Origin: Dipteris shenzhenensis
Taxonomy: Eukaryota; Polypodiophyta; Polypodiopsida; Gleicheniales
Direction: 5' to 3' (one strand)
Assembly: GCA_047967505.1 (NCBI GenBank)
Contig: CM106539.1
DNA: 64,000 nt
Part shown: positions 20,401-38,026 of the stretch, one piece after another
How positions within the stretch are numbered: position 1 is the first letter of the stretch
Layout of the letters: each line of letters opens with the position of its first letter
Notes under the pieces: generated by a model
The model's database searches: none
What the model was told of the DNA's origin: nothing
The model's input: the letters and a program-made list of their open reading frames with translations, nothing else
Position numbers and translations under genes: made by a program

Positions 20401-21745
20401 CATTGGGGAATTTTTTGATGAGAGCACAGGTCCTCACAAAATTCAAAATTTCACCCAAGAGCGCATCGCATCGTGACCCCAAAATGGCCCTGAAAATAGT
20501 TTCGTGATTGGCTACACCCAAGCAAACGTTGACCCTTTTACATATAAGAGTGATTATATGGGCATGGCCATGTTAGTTCAATTATTGTACTTTTTGTGAC
20601 CCTAGTTAAAAACATCAAATCACTGTTCTTTCTTGCATAGTTGTGACTCCCTTTTTCGAAACCTTCATTAGATACAAATGTGTTTCCCTTCCTAGTTTTT
20701 GCCTTATTATAGCAAATTTATAATGTCTTAAAATCACTTTTTCATTTAGACAAGGATTCTTGGCTACCCCCAAAAACAAAGAAAATTCCAAATTAAATGA
20801 ACGTGTCGTATACAATTTATCCCTTAAGCTCAATGCCACATTGACACGTATTTTCAATGCCATGCCAAAATGTACACATTCATCTCCGTGCTTCAAGGTT
20901 GACATAAGTTGACCATATAATGGACACAATTATTGCATGGGTATGTACAACCCAACCTCAATGGACCATATAATGGACACAATCATTGCATGCATATGTA
21001 TTACCCAACCTCTTTATTTCTTTGGAGGTTGATCAATTTGACCACATCACTAGCTACGTTAAATGTGGGTTGACTAAAGCTAGCAATAAAAAGCCACACA
21101 AATAATGCAAGGTTTAAATTTATATGCCACTTACACTCTTCACATTATAACCATACTTTCATATGCATGCTCATCAATTGTTAGCATAAGTGACCCACAC
21201 AACGTACACATATAATAAAAAACTTGAAGAAATATAACATAAATTAAGAAAATAATGCTAAAAAGACAGTTTCATGCTATTTTATCAGTTTTGGGCTTTT
21301 TTGAGAGTCTAGTACATAGTATGTCTAGTATTTACCGTGTAGTAAAATGACCTTATCCTCATATTGGTCAATCGAGTGTGGAGAGTCTTGGAATACCTTC
21401 TTTTCACAAGAATTTAGTGGTAGTATTGCTACATGGGTTCCTAGTAGATTTTTTAGAACCATTTCACAAGAGTTGAGAGAACTCTTATGATATGAAGGAC
21501 TGATGGAGTGAGGGTTGTCCTCTACTGAATCATGATAATTTGCTAAGGGGTGGGGCCACCAGGGATAAAGTTGTGACTTGAACCCCTTGGGCGAGTAGGT
21601 AGTTGTAGCTAGATGCCAATCACCCAGCATGATCTAGATGACCCCTTGTGCCCTTTGTGTAGGCCTAGGGTTTTATTAGGCCCCCCCTAGTGTGAAACAA
21701 TAAGGCGATATCCATGGGCACGCCCTAGTTAATAACGATGATGAT
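20401..21745. other. Non-coding, 3' flank of the subtilase gene
   Basis: No gene recognised. A short direct repeat (ATGGACCATATAATGGACACAAT-like) occurs near 20905 and 20960. The part next to 21745 would contain the 3' untranslated region of the subtilase gene, but I cannot fix a polyadenylation site. Confidence 0.4.
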
Positions 21746-27750
<6,005 letters not shown>

Positions 27751-28756
27751 CGTACGGTGAGTGAGCTATGGACGAATTAGCCAACGAGTATTATCAATTG
27801 TGTAGCTGGGTCGAAGCAAGCAATGGAAGCGAAAATCACTAAGGCCGATTGTAGGACTGATTGAAGAGCTACCTTAGCAATCTGCAATATATCGATAAAG
27901 GATCTTGCTACTGTTGTGAAAGCAGGACTCATTAAAGAGGTCGATAAGCTTCGTGTGGAAACCATCGAGACACATGATATATGGATAATCGTACGTAAGT
28001 CCAAGACCAATAAGATTTTTTGTTGTGTCAACATAGGCCATCCATAAAAAAAGGAGATCCATCTCCATTCACCATCACCTTATCAAGCCCACAAATCACC
28101 TAATTTCCCATGTGAAAATGTGGATTTAATGGGGGGGTGCACCATTAAGAAAACTTAGGTATCTTGAGTGCGTTCAAAGGGTCTTTAAAAAACCCCTCAA
28201 GTAAAAAAATTTCCCCAATAAAACCACCCCTCTTTACTTATAAACTAACGAAAGGTTTAAATCTAGAGTTGAATTAAAAACCCCCTCCTGTTATTGCAAA
28301 CGTGTTAAAATTTTCTCAAATGTGGAACTAAAGTACCCCTCCTTTTGAATGCACTTGGTACACTAAAATTTTGGGAACCCTCCAAGGATTTAATATCCTA
28401 ACATGCTTCACAAAGTCTTTTTTTTCTCACACAAACGATTGACCCAAGCTCCCTACTTCTATTGGAAGATCTCCCTGCTTCTAGCAAAAAACTTTTTAAA
28501 TTTCAAATCAGAAATTGTAAACTAAGATCTTTGCCTTTATGCAATTTGCATTTTTTGTGTGGTAGATATCAACTAGCCTAAGTAAGCCCACCACCTACAC
28601 TGGACACTTTTAAAAAGGATACATTAAACTTATAAATGAGTATGGAAGCATTTATCCTTATTGTTATCCCATTTTGTTCTTATCAAGTCTCCAAGTAGTT
28701 CTAGAATCTCATGATTTTTTAAGGCTATCACACGATATATGGATTTATTGCACTGT
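27751..28756. other. Upstream region of the subtilase gene
   Basis: This should hold the promoter and 5' untranslated region of the minus-strand subtilase gene. I see no clear TATA box that I would defend. A frame on the minus strand at 28068-27874 is not recognised. The rest (28080-28756) is AT-rich with A and T runs. Confidence 0.4.
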
Positions 28757-29480
28757 AACCCCTTATAGCCAGTCCAAGTTGAAAATCATCGCTGGACCGA
28801 TTTAAAACGCTCCTAGCTAAAATAATATATTTTAAAATGCTGATTTAAAGCATCCATTTCCCTATTAGGTATGTTCAAAATATATTTTTTGTGTATTTCT
28901 TCTGTAAAATTTATGATTTTCAAGGTTAAATTCTTTGTACAATTTATTTTGGCATTCTAACATTTTTTTTTGATAAACTTTTATGATTTGCAACGTCAAT
29001 GTTTTGAAAACAATCTTAAGTTCTTATCATTGTATTGGAATTGGGTGTGTAAGAGCCAAATCATAGAAATACCCATTTTATTAATTTTGGACTTCTTTTT
29101 TGTTTTTGAACTTTGTACCTTAACCCCTTACAGCTAGTCCAAGTTAAAAATCATTGCTGGACCGATTTAAAATGCTTCTGGCTGGAAAAACATATTTTAA
29201 AATGCTGATTTAAAACATCCATTTCCCTATTAGGTATGTTCAATATTTTTTTTGGGTGTATTTCTTTTGTAAAATTTGTGATTTTCAAGGTTAAATTCTT
29301 TGTATAAAATTTTTGGCATTTTATCATTTTTTTGGGTAAATTTTTGTGATTTGCAACATCAATGTTTTCAAAACAATCTTAAGTTCTTATCATTGTATCG
29401 GAATTGGGTGTGTAAGAGCCAAATTATCCAAATACCCATTTTATTAAATTTGGACTTTTTTGTGTGTTTTTGAACTTTGC
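28757..29480 (+). repeat. Two-copy tandem duplication, ~364-bp unit
   Basis: The unit starting ACCCCTTA(T/C)AGCC and containing GCTGGACCGATTTAAAA, CATCCATTTCCCTATTAGG, TTCTTATCATTGTAT and GGAATTGGGTGTGTAAGAG occurs at 28757-29120 and again at 29121-29480. The copies match over their whole length with scattered substitutions and small indels. It shows no coding content. Confidence 0.92.
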
Positions 29481-29640
29481 TTAGAATTCCTTTCCAAATG
29501 AAAAGTCTAGTTTCGTAAAATATCCTTCCCAAATCAAAAGTTTACTTTTTGAACCATCCTTTACACATACAAATATCCTTCCCAAATCAAAAGTTTACTT
29601 TCTGAACCATCCTTTACACATATTAATTTTGTTTATTCAC
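29430..29640 (+). repeat. Dispersed repeat fragment with 56-bp direct repeat
   Basis: AAATATCCTTCCCAAATC followed by AAAAGTTTACTTT and GAACCATCCTTTACACATA occurs near 29516 and 29572. The block is shared, inverted, with 14940-15140. It overlaps the end of the 364-bp duplication. Confidence 0.75.
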
Positions 29641-30399
29641 ACTATTATTTTGCATTAATAATGCAAGAACTAGGAAACATAATTCGTGCGTTACTCCTTA
29701 TTTCAAAAATCCTAGTATATTAAACTTTAAAATTTAAGTTTTTCTTGACTTATTAATAATTCAAATTAAAAATAACTTAAATCTATGGTAAAATAATCCT
29801 CTTTTACTTATTCAAAATCGTTTATTTAAAAAAAATCTAAATATTTGGTAAAACAATCTTGTTTCCACTTATTTAAATCTTTTATTTTAAAAAAATGACA
29901 AATAAGTAATAATGCAATGCATGATCCTCGATTGTTTTCTCTTTCCTCCTTTCATTTTACATTTTTTCTCTTTTAGCCTTTCTTTTATCCTTCTTTTTTT
30001 CCATAGATAAGAGCCTCTTTGGTTGTCTTTGAACTTAAACTTCAATGTAAGGAAAATGGCACTCACAATATGCACAAATGTTAAACATTTAAATAGACAA
30101 GAAACACAGAAGGCTTCTCAAGAATAGCAAGAGTTGTGCTTGTAGTTTTATATTAGCATAGGTTTATAAGAAATACTACACTCAATAAGTCTTTATACAA
30201 AGGAGTTGGGTGCTTGAGGCAAGAGGAATTACCCATGGCCTTTCCAATGATTGGATTCCACATTCTTATAACTAAATTCCAACTGATGCTTGAGTCGAGA
30301 CGGGTACTATAGAGTGCCTACACAATGATTGAATTCCACCTTTACAATGATTGAAGTACAAATTTTTGATCATGACACTAGCTTGTTGCAAGGTCTGAT
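29641..30399. other. AT-rich, no gene seen
   Basis: Contains two similar TTATTTAAA...TGGTAAAA(C/T)AATC phrases near 29785 and 29850. No coding or RNA feature recognised. Confidence 0.4.
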
Positions 30400-31390
30400 T
30401 TGGTCATCTGATTATTTACCATGTGTCTCACCATCTACCACAAGTTGGGTGCCATCTACATAACTCTCATATCGCAAACAAGCCAAAAGGGATAAAGGTA
30501 GTACGTCACAGCCTAGAGATGCAACTGAACCAGTATGAGTAAGCACCAAGGGTGCAATGAAGATTGGGAAGGTCATCATCCAAGGTGGGTCGGATGAAGA
30601 TACAGCCTCCCTACCAACATCACCTTCTTCAGACGATACTCTCTCAAGTGGTAACAACAACAACCACTTGGATGAGGCAAATGAGGCACCAATAATGGCT
30701 TCAACCCATGGCCAAGCCACAACACCCCATGGGTGGGGAAACAAGGTCTTCCCGAGGTGCATAAATTGGTACACAAGTGCTAAGAGGAATGCCGGAAGAG
30801 TCTCAAGGCAAGCAAGAGTACTGATACAATTCATCCTAGTTATGAGATAAATGCTCGAGCCTCAAAAGGCTTGCAAATACTTGAAAGGGTAGAGGAAGAA
30901 TGTGTGTCATGCCCTTCAATAGAGGGATCCACCCTAATGCAACGGATGTTTGAAGAAGACCTCGCCTTGCAACAACTAAAGGAGGATGACAACATGTCCT
31001 CTTGTGGCTTACAATAGATGTGGAATCTTTCACTGCTCCTCGAGACATTACAAGGTTAGCCTCATTCCTGTCCACTGAGATCAAGATGCCCATCACGACA
31101 CTATTATGGGGTAATCCTACTCTATGGAGAGACCTCTTGGATTGGATGAATGGGCAAATAGTGACACCTAAACCCACAAATCCTGATAATGTTAAATCTC
31201 TCAAGACCTTCCAAGGGTTCCAATCAACAAATCGGGCCAATATTTTGAGAGTGAATATATTGGTCACCTTGTATAATGTAGTGACTTATAATGTTGAACC
31301 AATTTGCATTGTCACCATTTTGGGAATAGTTGTGTCCACTAGAGGTAGGTTTTGGGTCTCTCCAATCACTAGGTAGCTCTTCCACCAATA
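30400..31390. other. Unrecognised region with open frames on both strands
   Basis: Plus-strand frames at 30557-30850 and 31002-31376 and minus-strand frames at 30834-30412 and 31267-30836 overlap each other. The plus frame at 31002 (with LLWGNPTLWRDLLDWM) looks the more protein-like, but I do not recognise it. It may be part of the neighbouring retroelement nest. Confidence 0.3.
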
Positions 31391-31399
31391 CTTGATTCA

Positions 31400-32640
31400 A
31401 GGGAGTAATTCATGGTGGTGGTGGTGGTGGTTGAGGTACTAGCACTGGCGGGGGTAATGGAATATTTTGAGCCCTAAATGGCCCTTGATTGGCTGATGTG
31501 GCTCCTTGTATCACTAATTGTGCTTGATTGGGTGGATTGGGCAGTGCAGGCAATGGTAGATGCGGCCTTTGTTGATACATGCATTGAGGAATCGCCCTAG
31601 GATAATGACATTGGGATGTGTCATGATTTCCCGAACGAGCACAATGGGCATAGTAGAGTGTTGGCCTGGCTCTAAGACGAGGGCATTCCTGAGTGGGATG
31701 ATTTGCAGTGCACACCCCACACCATATGTTATCTCTTTGTCAGAAGAGATGGGGGTTGCTAGGAGCATCTTTTGGTGCTTCTATATTCCATTGTTGGCTC
31801 AACTTGTTTAATAGATTTGTGGCCAACTCTTCCACGTTGAGCACCTTGGGCATAATGCTTGCATCCCTAGTTGCTTCTGAGGTTGAAGCCTATGCTATTT
31901 GGGACATATCAGAGGAAGCAAAGGATCTATCCTTTTGGGGCGTCTCCCTCATGTTATCCCCTAGGCATATCGCCGTCTTACTTCATAGATCGAATGATGT
32001 GAGATTCATAGCACACAAATGATCATGCATCTTAGCATCTCGTAGCCCTATGAGGAAGTGTGGCAGAAGTTGCACATCACTCATCCTCTTGTGGGGTTCA
32101 CATCGTGAGTTTAGATGTTTAATCCTAGTGATGTAGTCCCTTAAGGACTTAGTGTCCTTTTGCTTCACCTGATAAAGCTGGTTAAGTGAGCTTCACTTGG
32201 GACCACTGGGGGCAAACCCCACAATGAAGGATTTGCGCAATGTGTCCCAATTTATTTTCTCTTTAGGGTTTAAGGCTCTAAACCATTGTCCAGCCTTGCC
32301 ATCAAGACTCAAGCTAAAATCATTGACCTTGTCTAGATCCTCGATATCACCAAAGGTGTCACAAATTTATTCAAACCTCTCAACATGGGAGACTCGGTCT
32401 CCTTCTCAGGACTACAAATATGGTGATTAGCTTGGAGATTGTGATAGGCTTGCTTGTTGATGGGTTGGTATCCCATCTTGGAAACATTGGTGGTGGTGGC
32501 CCCCCTTCCTAGTGCTTGCACTACGATTCTCATAGCCTCATCTATAAGGACCGTTTGTGATACAGTGGAAGGTTGAGGAATGGTCAGCCATGTCCCATAC
32601 ATTGGTGGTCCAGATAGATTTCCCTTAATGTAGTTGCTGC
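31400..32640 (-). pseudogene. Gypsy gag remnant, copy 2
   Basis: Read on the minus strand it begins near 32600 (MYGTWLTIPQPS, then DEAMRIVVQALGRGA), passes through a gag core (DYITRIKHLNSRCEP, MSDVQLLPHFLIGL) near 32170-31990 and reaches a zinc-knuckle part (WCGVCTANHPTQEC) near 31730-31690 followed by a Pro-rich tail ending in a proline run near 31410. It shares order and sequence with 34430-35381. Stops and frame changes break it. No protease or RT follows in the window. Confidence 0.75.
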
Positions 32641-33100
32641 TGTAGATCGGGTAGGAGAGTGGAGATCAATGGGGATGAAGTCTAGAGCTACTGAGGCTCT
32701 AACATTAAGGGGTTCACCCATGTCTCTATCCTAACTCATGGACTCTTTTAAGCTGGATAATTCAGCAAGTGGTGGTTCTTGCAATGAGTGAGAACCAACT
32801 TTTGAGCTTACTGACCCTAAGGATGCCAAGGTAGGTATAGAGGTCAACAAGATGGTATTTGAGGCACTGTCTAATGGCTCAAGGTGATCTTGTAGGACTC
32901 TTCCTGATCTCAAGGTCATGTGTTCAGTGGCATGGTTGAGGCCTCAATTCTAGGTTGAGTCTGCCTCGACACTGGGTCAAGGGTGGTAGGAGTAGGGCTA
33001 TGCAAAATGGGGTTTATTTCAATGCAATTTGTATGCAAATTTCATCATTTCTTGATTCTTAGGGTCCTAATTTTTAGGTTATTTTTCTTGATTTTTCGAT
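32641..33100. other. Flank of the Gypsy gag remnant
   Basis: A minus-strand frame at 32919-32731 (62 codons, Ser/Leu-rich) is not recognised. It may be part of the 5' leader of the Gypsy element. Confidence 0.3.
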
Positions 33101-33109
33101 TTCCAGAGT

Positions 33110-33690
33110 TATGGCACCGGCCAGCAGGGTAGCAGGCCGGTGGGATACAGCTATGGCCATGATCGGTGGGATACGCCATATGGCCACGACCGGTGGGATT
33201 GGGCTATGGCACCAAGTCAACACAAGTTTGACCAATGGGATATGATTATGGCGCCGATCGGTGGGATACGGTTATGGCACCAATCGACGGGTTGAGTGGA
33301 CAACACCGGACAATGGGATTGAACAGTGATAGGCTGTGTGATAACATGACGGTGGTGGGGAACGATTATGACCATGGACGGAGGGGTGGGTTCACCACAC
33401 TGGTGGTGGGGTAGTAGAATAGCAACGGACGGTGGGAAACCAATATAGCACCAATCAACGGCTTGTTAAGTCGGTGCGTAAGTGACTTTGACACACATTA
33501 ACTCCGGGTGGTGGGGAAGCGCAATGGCACTGGGTCAATGCAAGTTTGACCGATGGGATACGGTTTGGCACTAGGTCAATTGCAAGTTTGACCAGTGGGA
33601 TATGTTTGGCACCGATCGGCGGAATATGGTTTGGCACCGGTTGGCATGATAGCACTATCGCACTGACCTGTGGGGATAGGAACACACTAT
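33110..33690 (+). repeat. Degenerate minisatellite (GGCACCGATCGGTGGGATA-like)
   Basis: Many diverged copies of a unit of roughly 25-50 bp with the core GGCACCGATCGGTGGGATA are strung together, including variants with GGTCAA(C/T)...CAAGTTTGACC(A/G). It is richer in G+C than the surroundings. It lies between two Gypsy gag copies and may be an LTR or leader tract of that family. Confidence 0.7.
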
Positions 33691-34429
33691 CTCGCCGACT
33701 AGTTTTTAATGATTTGTGAAGATTTGGATGTTTATGTTCATGTTTTTTTGTGATGGGGGGATGCTAAACTACCTAATCTACCTGCTCAATGAAAACAAAA
33801 CACTTTTTGAAAGCAAAAATGCAAAATTTTAGAAAGGGTGAGTTCTAAGACACAAAACTACTTCAAAACTTGGCAAGGATCCTTATTTTTGTTGTTTTTT
33901 GAGGTGCTTGGACCTCACATACACCTTAGCAAACTTTCAAACTATCTTCCTACCAACTCAACACACTAAAAGCATGAAAAAAAAGCTTCAAATTCTCCAA
34001 AATGACTTTCCAACAAAAAAAAGACGTTTTTCTACTTTTTCATCCACACTCTCACTTCCTCTCTCTATTTTCTCCTACAACTCCACTAACAAGCTCCAAG
34101 TTAAGCTTGAAGACTTGTGCAATCGGTAGATATCAAAGGAATACAAGTGCAAGTGCAAAAGCATACCTTCACTCCCTAACAGCTGTGCAAAAAATGTAGT
34201 GTGGTCTCAGTGGTGACTCACATGTCGTGGGGTAGTTGAAGATATGCCGACGGAGCTTCCACTCCCGGCTACTCCTTGTGGGAGCAATGCATAGCACAAA
34301 TCATCCGCAAGTGTCATTCAAGCGCTCTGGATTTTTGTAATGTGGTTTCACGTGCTTGCGGGATCTGGGGGTTGGGTGGGGCTGTTAGGGCCAATGGGGG
34401 TCGCATTTGATACATGGGTTAGGGAAGGG
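33691..34429. other. No feature recognised
   Basis: T-rich sequence with short frames only. It lies between the minisatellite and the zinc-knuckle end of the upstream Gypsy gag copy. Confidence 0.35.
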
Positions 34430-35381
34430 ACCTCGAAAATCGACATTGGGAGGTATCATGGTTTCCCCACCTATGGCAGTGTGCATAGTAGAGTGTTGGC
34501 CTTGCCCTTAGGCACAGGCACTCATCAGAGGGGTGGTTGCCATTGCATACCCCACATCAGACATTGTCTCATCGTGGAAACAAGTGGGGGTTGCTCGGCA
34601 CTTGTTTGGAGGATCCTGCTCTCCATTGCTGACCTAGCTGCTCCAACAAATTGGAGGCTAGCTCACTCACATCCAAGCTTTTAGGCTCATTAGCCTCCTT
34701 CTTTCTTGACTCTACATTCGAGGACCTAACTGACATGGCTACTTCAGAGGGGGCTGAGGCCTTGTCTGAATCCACTTTGTCCATCATATTGTCACATATA
34801 CGAATGGCCACTTTACTGCATAGATTAAAGGAGGTGGGAATCATCACCATGAGATGGTCGTGCAGCTTTGGGTTTGCTAACCCGATGAGGAAGCGTGGCA
34901 ATAGCCGTTCGTCACTCATTCGCTCATAGGGTTCACAGTGGGCATTGAGGTGCTTAATCATTGCAATGTAATCCCTAAGGGATTCCTTGTCATTTTGTTT
35001 CACCCCATATAGCTGGTTGATCGAGCTCCATTTATGGCCGCTGGGAGCGAACCCACAATAAAAGCCTTTCTGAATATCTCCCAGTTGATCTTTTCCTCAG
35101 GGGTGAGAGCTCTATGCCATTGACCTGCCTTGCCGTCCAGGTTAAGTCCGAATGCATTGGCCATTTCAAGGTCACTTGGTGCACCAAAGGCTTCACAAAC
35201 ATGCTCAAGCCTTTCCACGTGAGAGATCGGGTTTCCTTCTCCGAGGAACTTGGTCATCAGCTTGGAAATGGCTATGGACGGCTCCTCGAGGGATTTGCCA
35301 TCCCTGCAGGGAACACTGGGCGGGTGCGGTGGTGTTGCCCCCCTTCCTAGGGCATTCACCAAAATATGCATAGCCTCATCA
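34430..35381 (-). pseudogene. Gypsy gag remnant, copy 1
   Basis: On the minus strand the frame from about 35381 encodes DEAMHILVNALGRGATPP, then PISHVERLEHVCEAFG and GKAGQWHRALTPEEK. From 35003 it encodes a gag core (DYIAMIKHLNAHCEP, MSDERLLPRFLIGL). Near 34560-34450 a zinc knuckle of the pattern C-x2-C-x3-H-x4-C (CGVCNGNHPSDEC) follows a TGA that replaces the usual Trp codon. The N-terminal part is cut at 35381 by the LTR of a plus-strand Copia element; in copy 2 the homologous sequence continues upstream (TWLTIPQPSTVS). This is a broken piece of a Ty3/Gypsy element. Confidence 0.8.
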
Positions 35382-35528
35382 TGTTGGGGTAAAGGGTAGT
35401 GTGCCCACCCACTTGTGCAAGGCCCGTATATACTCATATATATATGATAGAGGAATAAGTTGGAGTAGCTTTTGCTCCACCACTTTTGGTGTCTCTTTAT
35501 CCCTTTGTGTGTGCTCTCCTCTCCCACA
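35382..35528 (+). repeat. 5' LTR of a second Copia element (147 bp)
   Basis: It starts TGTTGGGGTAAAGGG and ends CTCCCACA, two bases before TGGTATCAGA. Layout and start resemble the 180-bp LTR at 5687, with AT-rich middle and CT-rich end. No 3' partner was found in the window, so the LTR call rests on the ends and the adjacent primer-binding site. Confidence 0.75.
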
Positions 35529-35530
35529 AC

Positions 35531-35541
35531 TGGTATCAGAT
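35531..35541 (+). promoter_or_regulatory. Primer-binding site of the second Copia element
   Basis: TGGTATCAGA matches the initiator tRNA-Met primer-binding site of 5869-5880 for ten bases and then differs (TC instead of GC). Confidence 0.75.
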
Positions 35542-35559
35542 CTAAACAAGCTCCATTTG

Positions 35560-36720
35560 CATCCCTTCATTGCAGATGCAACTAATTTGCACCCCTCGTA
35601 GCTTGGATTCACTAGTGTAAGAATTGCAGCTCCATCAAATGTACAGGTTCCACCGCCCAAGTGCTTAGTTCTTTGCCAGTAACTGTTGAAGACGTAAGAA
35701 GCATGAGCTTGCAAAGAGTTCGGCTGGAAACATGCCTTGCCGGGCTTGATAGGCACACAATCTGCAACTCCGAAACTGCAAGCAACTTCCATAGCTTCCC
35801 GCACTAGATTCTCGTCTATCGAGAAGTTCACCACACACCATGTGGAGGGCAACTTAGCAAGAAAAGAAGGGACAACATCAGAAGAGTGGAAAGGAATAGA
35901 ATGGGAAACCGAGGGGGGCGAATGAGGCGCAAAACTGTTTCTTTTATGTTGAGGAACAGAGGGAGAAGGCATTGGTGAGACTAAGTTTGGGCCTGTATAT
36001 TGCGGAACAGATGGAGAAGGCGGTGGTGATACTGAATTTGGATTGTTTGGGCCTAGAGTTGGCAGAACAGGAAGCTGACCGACCTCTAAGAATGTCTCTT
36101 CATTGGCCATTTCGCTTCCAATATCGAGCTCGTATTTAAGAGAGCAAGCTGGTGAGTAGAAGAGTCCCCAATTGCGTTCCATACAAGCTAAAGAGCTGGA
36201 TTTTTCGCTCTCATCAAAGGAGGAGAAGATGTGAGACGAGATGCACATTCCTAGTCCCCTGAGTGTGCCCCGTTGGACTTTTGCCAGCAAGCTTCACTTG
36301 TAAGCAGCTACATTTGGCAAATCGAGATTGCCGTTGGAAGACCAGTCCGTTGAACTGATGGCTATCCTAGGATGAGGTCGATATCCCAGAGCTTCCTTGG
36401 CAACAATGGTAGCATCGAGCTGAGCAGACATCACATCTCTGTATTTGTAATCGCCGTCCTCTGCAACTACTAATTGCTCTGCTGCAAATTGAACATAGTC
36501 AATGGGAATTTTGTGTGAATTGGCCGATGCCCGAACGAAGAAGGGATGTATGACGTTGACAAGCATGTAGGAAATGGTATACCACAGGAAATGGCAAATG
36601 GGCTTGATGATAAGTGTGGCAATGTCCCTCCTAAAACTCGAGGCCGATGGTGGAAAGGCATTGTCAAGTGCATGCATAGCCATTGAGGTAGTAACCTTGA
36701 CCGTGTCAATGAGATCTCAG
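35560..36720 (-). pseudogene. Antisense glucan endo-1,3-beta-glucosidase (GH17 + X8/CBM43) fragment inside a Copia element
   Basis: On the minus strand a frame from about 36710 encodes the C-terminal half of a GH17 beta-1,3-glucanase (DTVKVTTSMAMHALDNAFPP, MLVNVIHPFF, VMSAQLDATIVAKEALGY, then IAISSTDWSSNGN). It continues as SSHIFSSFDES and ERNWGLFYSPACSLKYELD, then a Ser/Pro-rich linker and an X8 (CBM43) callose-binding domain from TWCVV to EGCKL with all six cysteines, ending near 35595. One in-frame TGA (36296-36294) interrupts it; no other break is seen. In the GH17 signature the nucleophile Glu is Ser, with Gly to Asp and Pro to Ser, and the N-terminal half with the acid/base Glu is missing. 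So it cannot be an active glucanase. I see no intron between the GH17 and X8 parts. It lies between primer-binding site and gag of the second Copia element, in opposite direction, which suggests capture by the element. Confidence 0.85.
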
Positions 36721-36725
36721 GATGG

Positions 36726-38026
36726 GGGGCGCCAATGACCGACAAGGAATGAGGTGGAGGACACATGCTTTGAGGTCATTTTGACAGTCATTCAATGGAC
36801 ATTTTGATGGTTTTACACCTACATGTATGGTGATGTTTATGTCATTTCATTGAGCAGCTGAGGATGTATTCTCAGTGATTTGCCATTGTTTGGAGCACAT
36901 TTCGGGGCTGTTTTGCTAGTGCTTTTGGGCTATTTTATCGCTGATCTATGAGCATTCTCGGGGCTGATTTGGTTGGGCATTGTACTTGCCATTTTGTTGC
37001 TGTTGTAGTTGACATACGAAGTGATCTGTTGGATGTATTTTGACCATTTTTGGGGTTGTTTTGCCGGAGCAGATGAGTGTTGTAAGGGCAGCAAGCATAC
37101 CAGGAAGCTGCTGTTGCTGTTTTTATGATAAAACAATCATTTTCAGGACTGAATAACTCTTTTCTGGTGCGGAATTGCACTTTGTGACGAACTGGAAAGT
37201 TGTAGTTCACAGAACAGACTACAACTTTTCTTTTGGAAGCAATTTGATCCGGTATACACTGCAGGAGTTACAGCCTCTGCAAAACCACAAAAAGTTGTAG
37301 TCTACTGTCTATTTGTGACCAATGTGCAGGAAGCTATTTTTCAGGTGAAAATATCTGAGAATCCATAAGGATTCAGCTCTTAAGGTCAACTGACAAGTTG
37401 TAGATCTTTCTACAAGCTACAACTTTGCTGTTTATAGCTTTGGCATCTGGTCCTAGCCCAAAGTGGCTGTGAGGTATTGTTGTAGGAATTTCTCTTGCAC
37501 AACAGTGAATTGGGAACTCACTGTAAATTACAGAAAGTGATTGGGATCTCACTTCAGTCCAAGGGCATTATTGGCATTTTTGCAAGTCACTTTCGCACAT
37601 TCGGCAAGTGGTGAATGCTTGATTTTGATGCCAAAGGGTTGCACACTTGAGGTGATGCATTGGTGATGCAATAAATGCCATTTCGAGGCATTATGGATTT
37701 GCATTGGTAGATGCCACACTGATGTTTATGGATAGTTGAGTTGGGCTCCTACTGCCATTGGTTATGCAGGCATTGCTCATTCGGTTCAGTGCGTTGCTTA
37801 CTTGGATTGCCAGGCATTGGCAGGTTACTGGGCTGCATATATTCTTGTTTATGCCTCTTTATGACTGAGTGCTTTTGAGCCTTTGGATCAGCCAGTTTAT
37901 TTGGAGACCTAATTGGTCTGGACTGCACTATATATATATATATATATATATATAAATTTTGCTGGGTCCTTTAGGTTGCCTATTGCACTATACTACTCTT
38001 TGGTTGTGAGCTATTGTGCCACAGAT
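36726..38026 (+). other. Leader of the second Copia element
   Basis: 1.3 kb of T/G-rich sequence with only short frames, in style and length like the 1.4-kb leader of the intact element (5881-7305). It contains an AT microsatellite. Confidence 0.55.
37929..37955 (+). repeat. (TA)n microsatellite
   Basis: About 13 TA units within the leader of the second Copia element. Confidence 0.95.
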
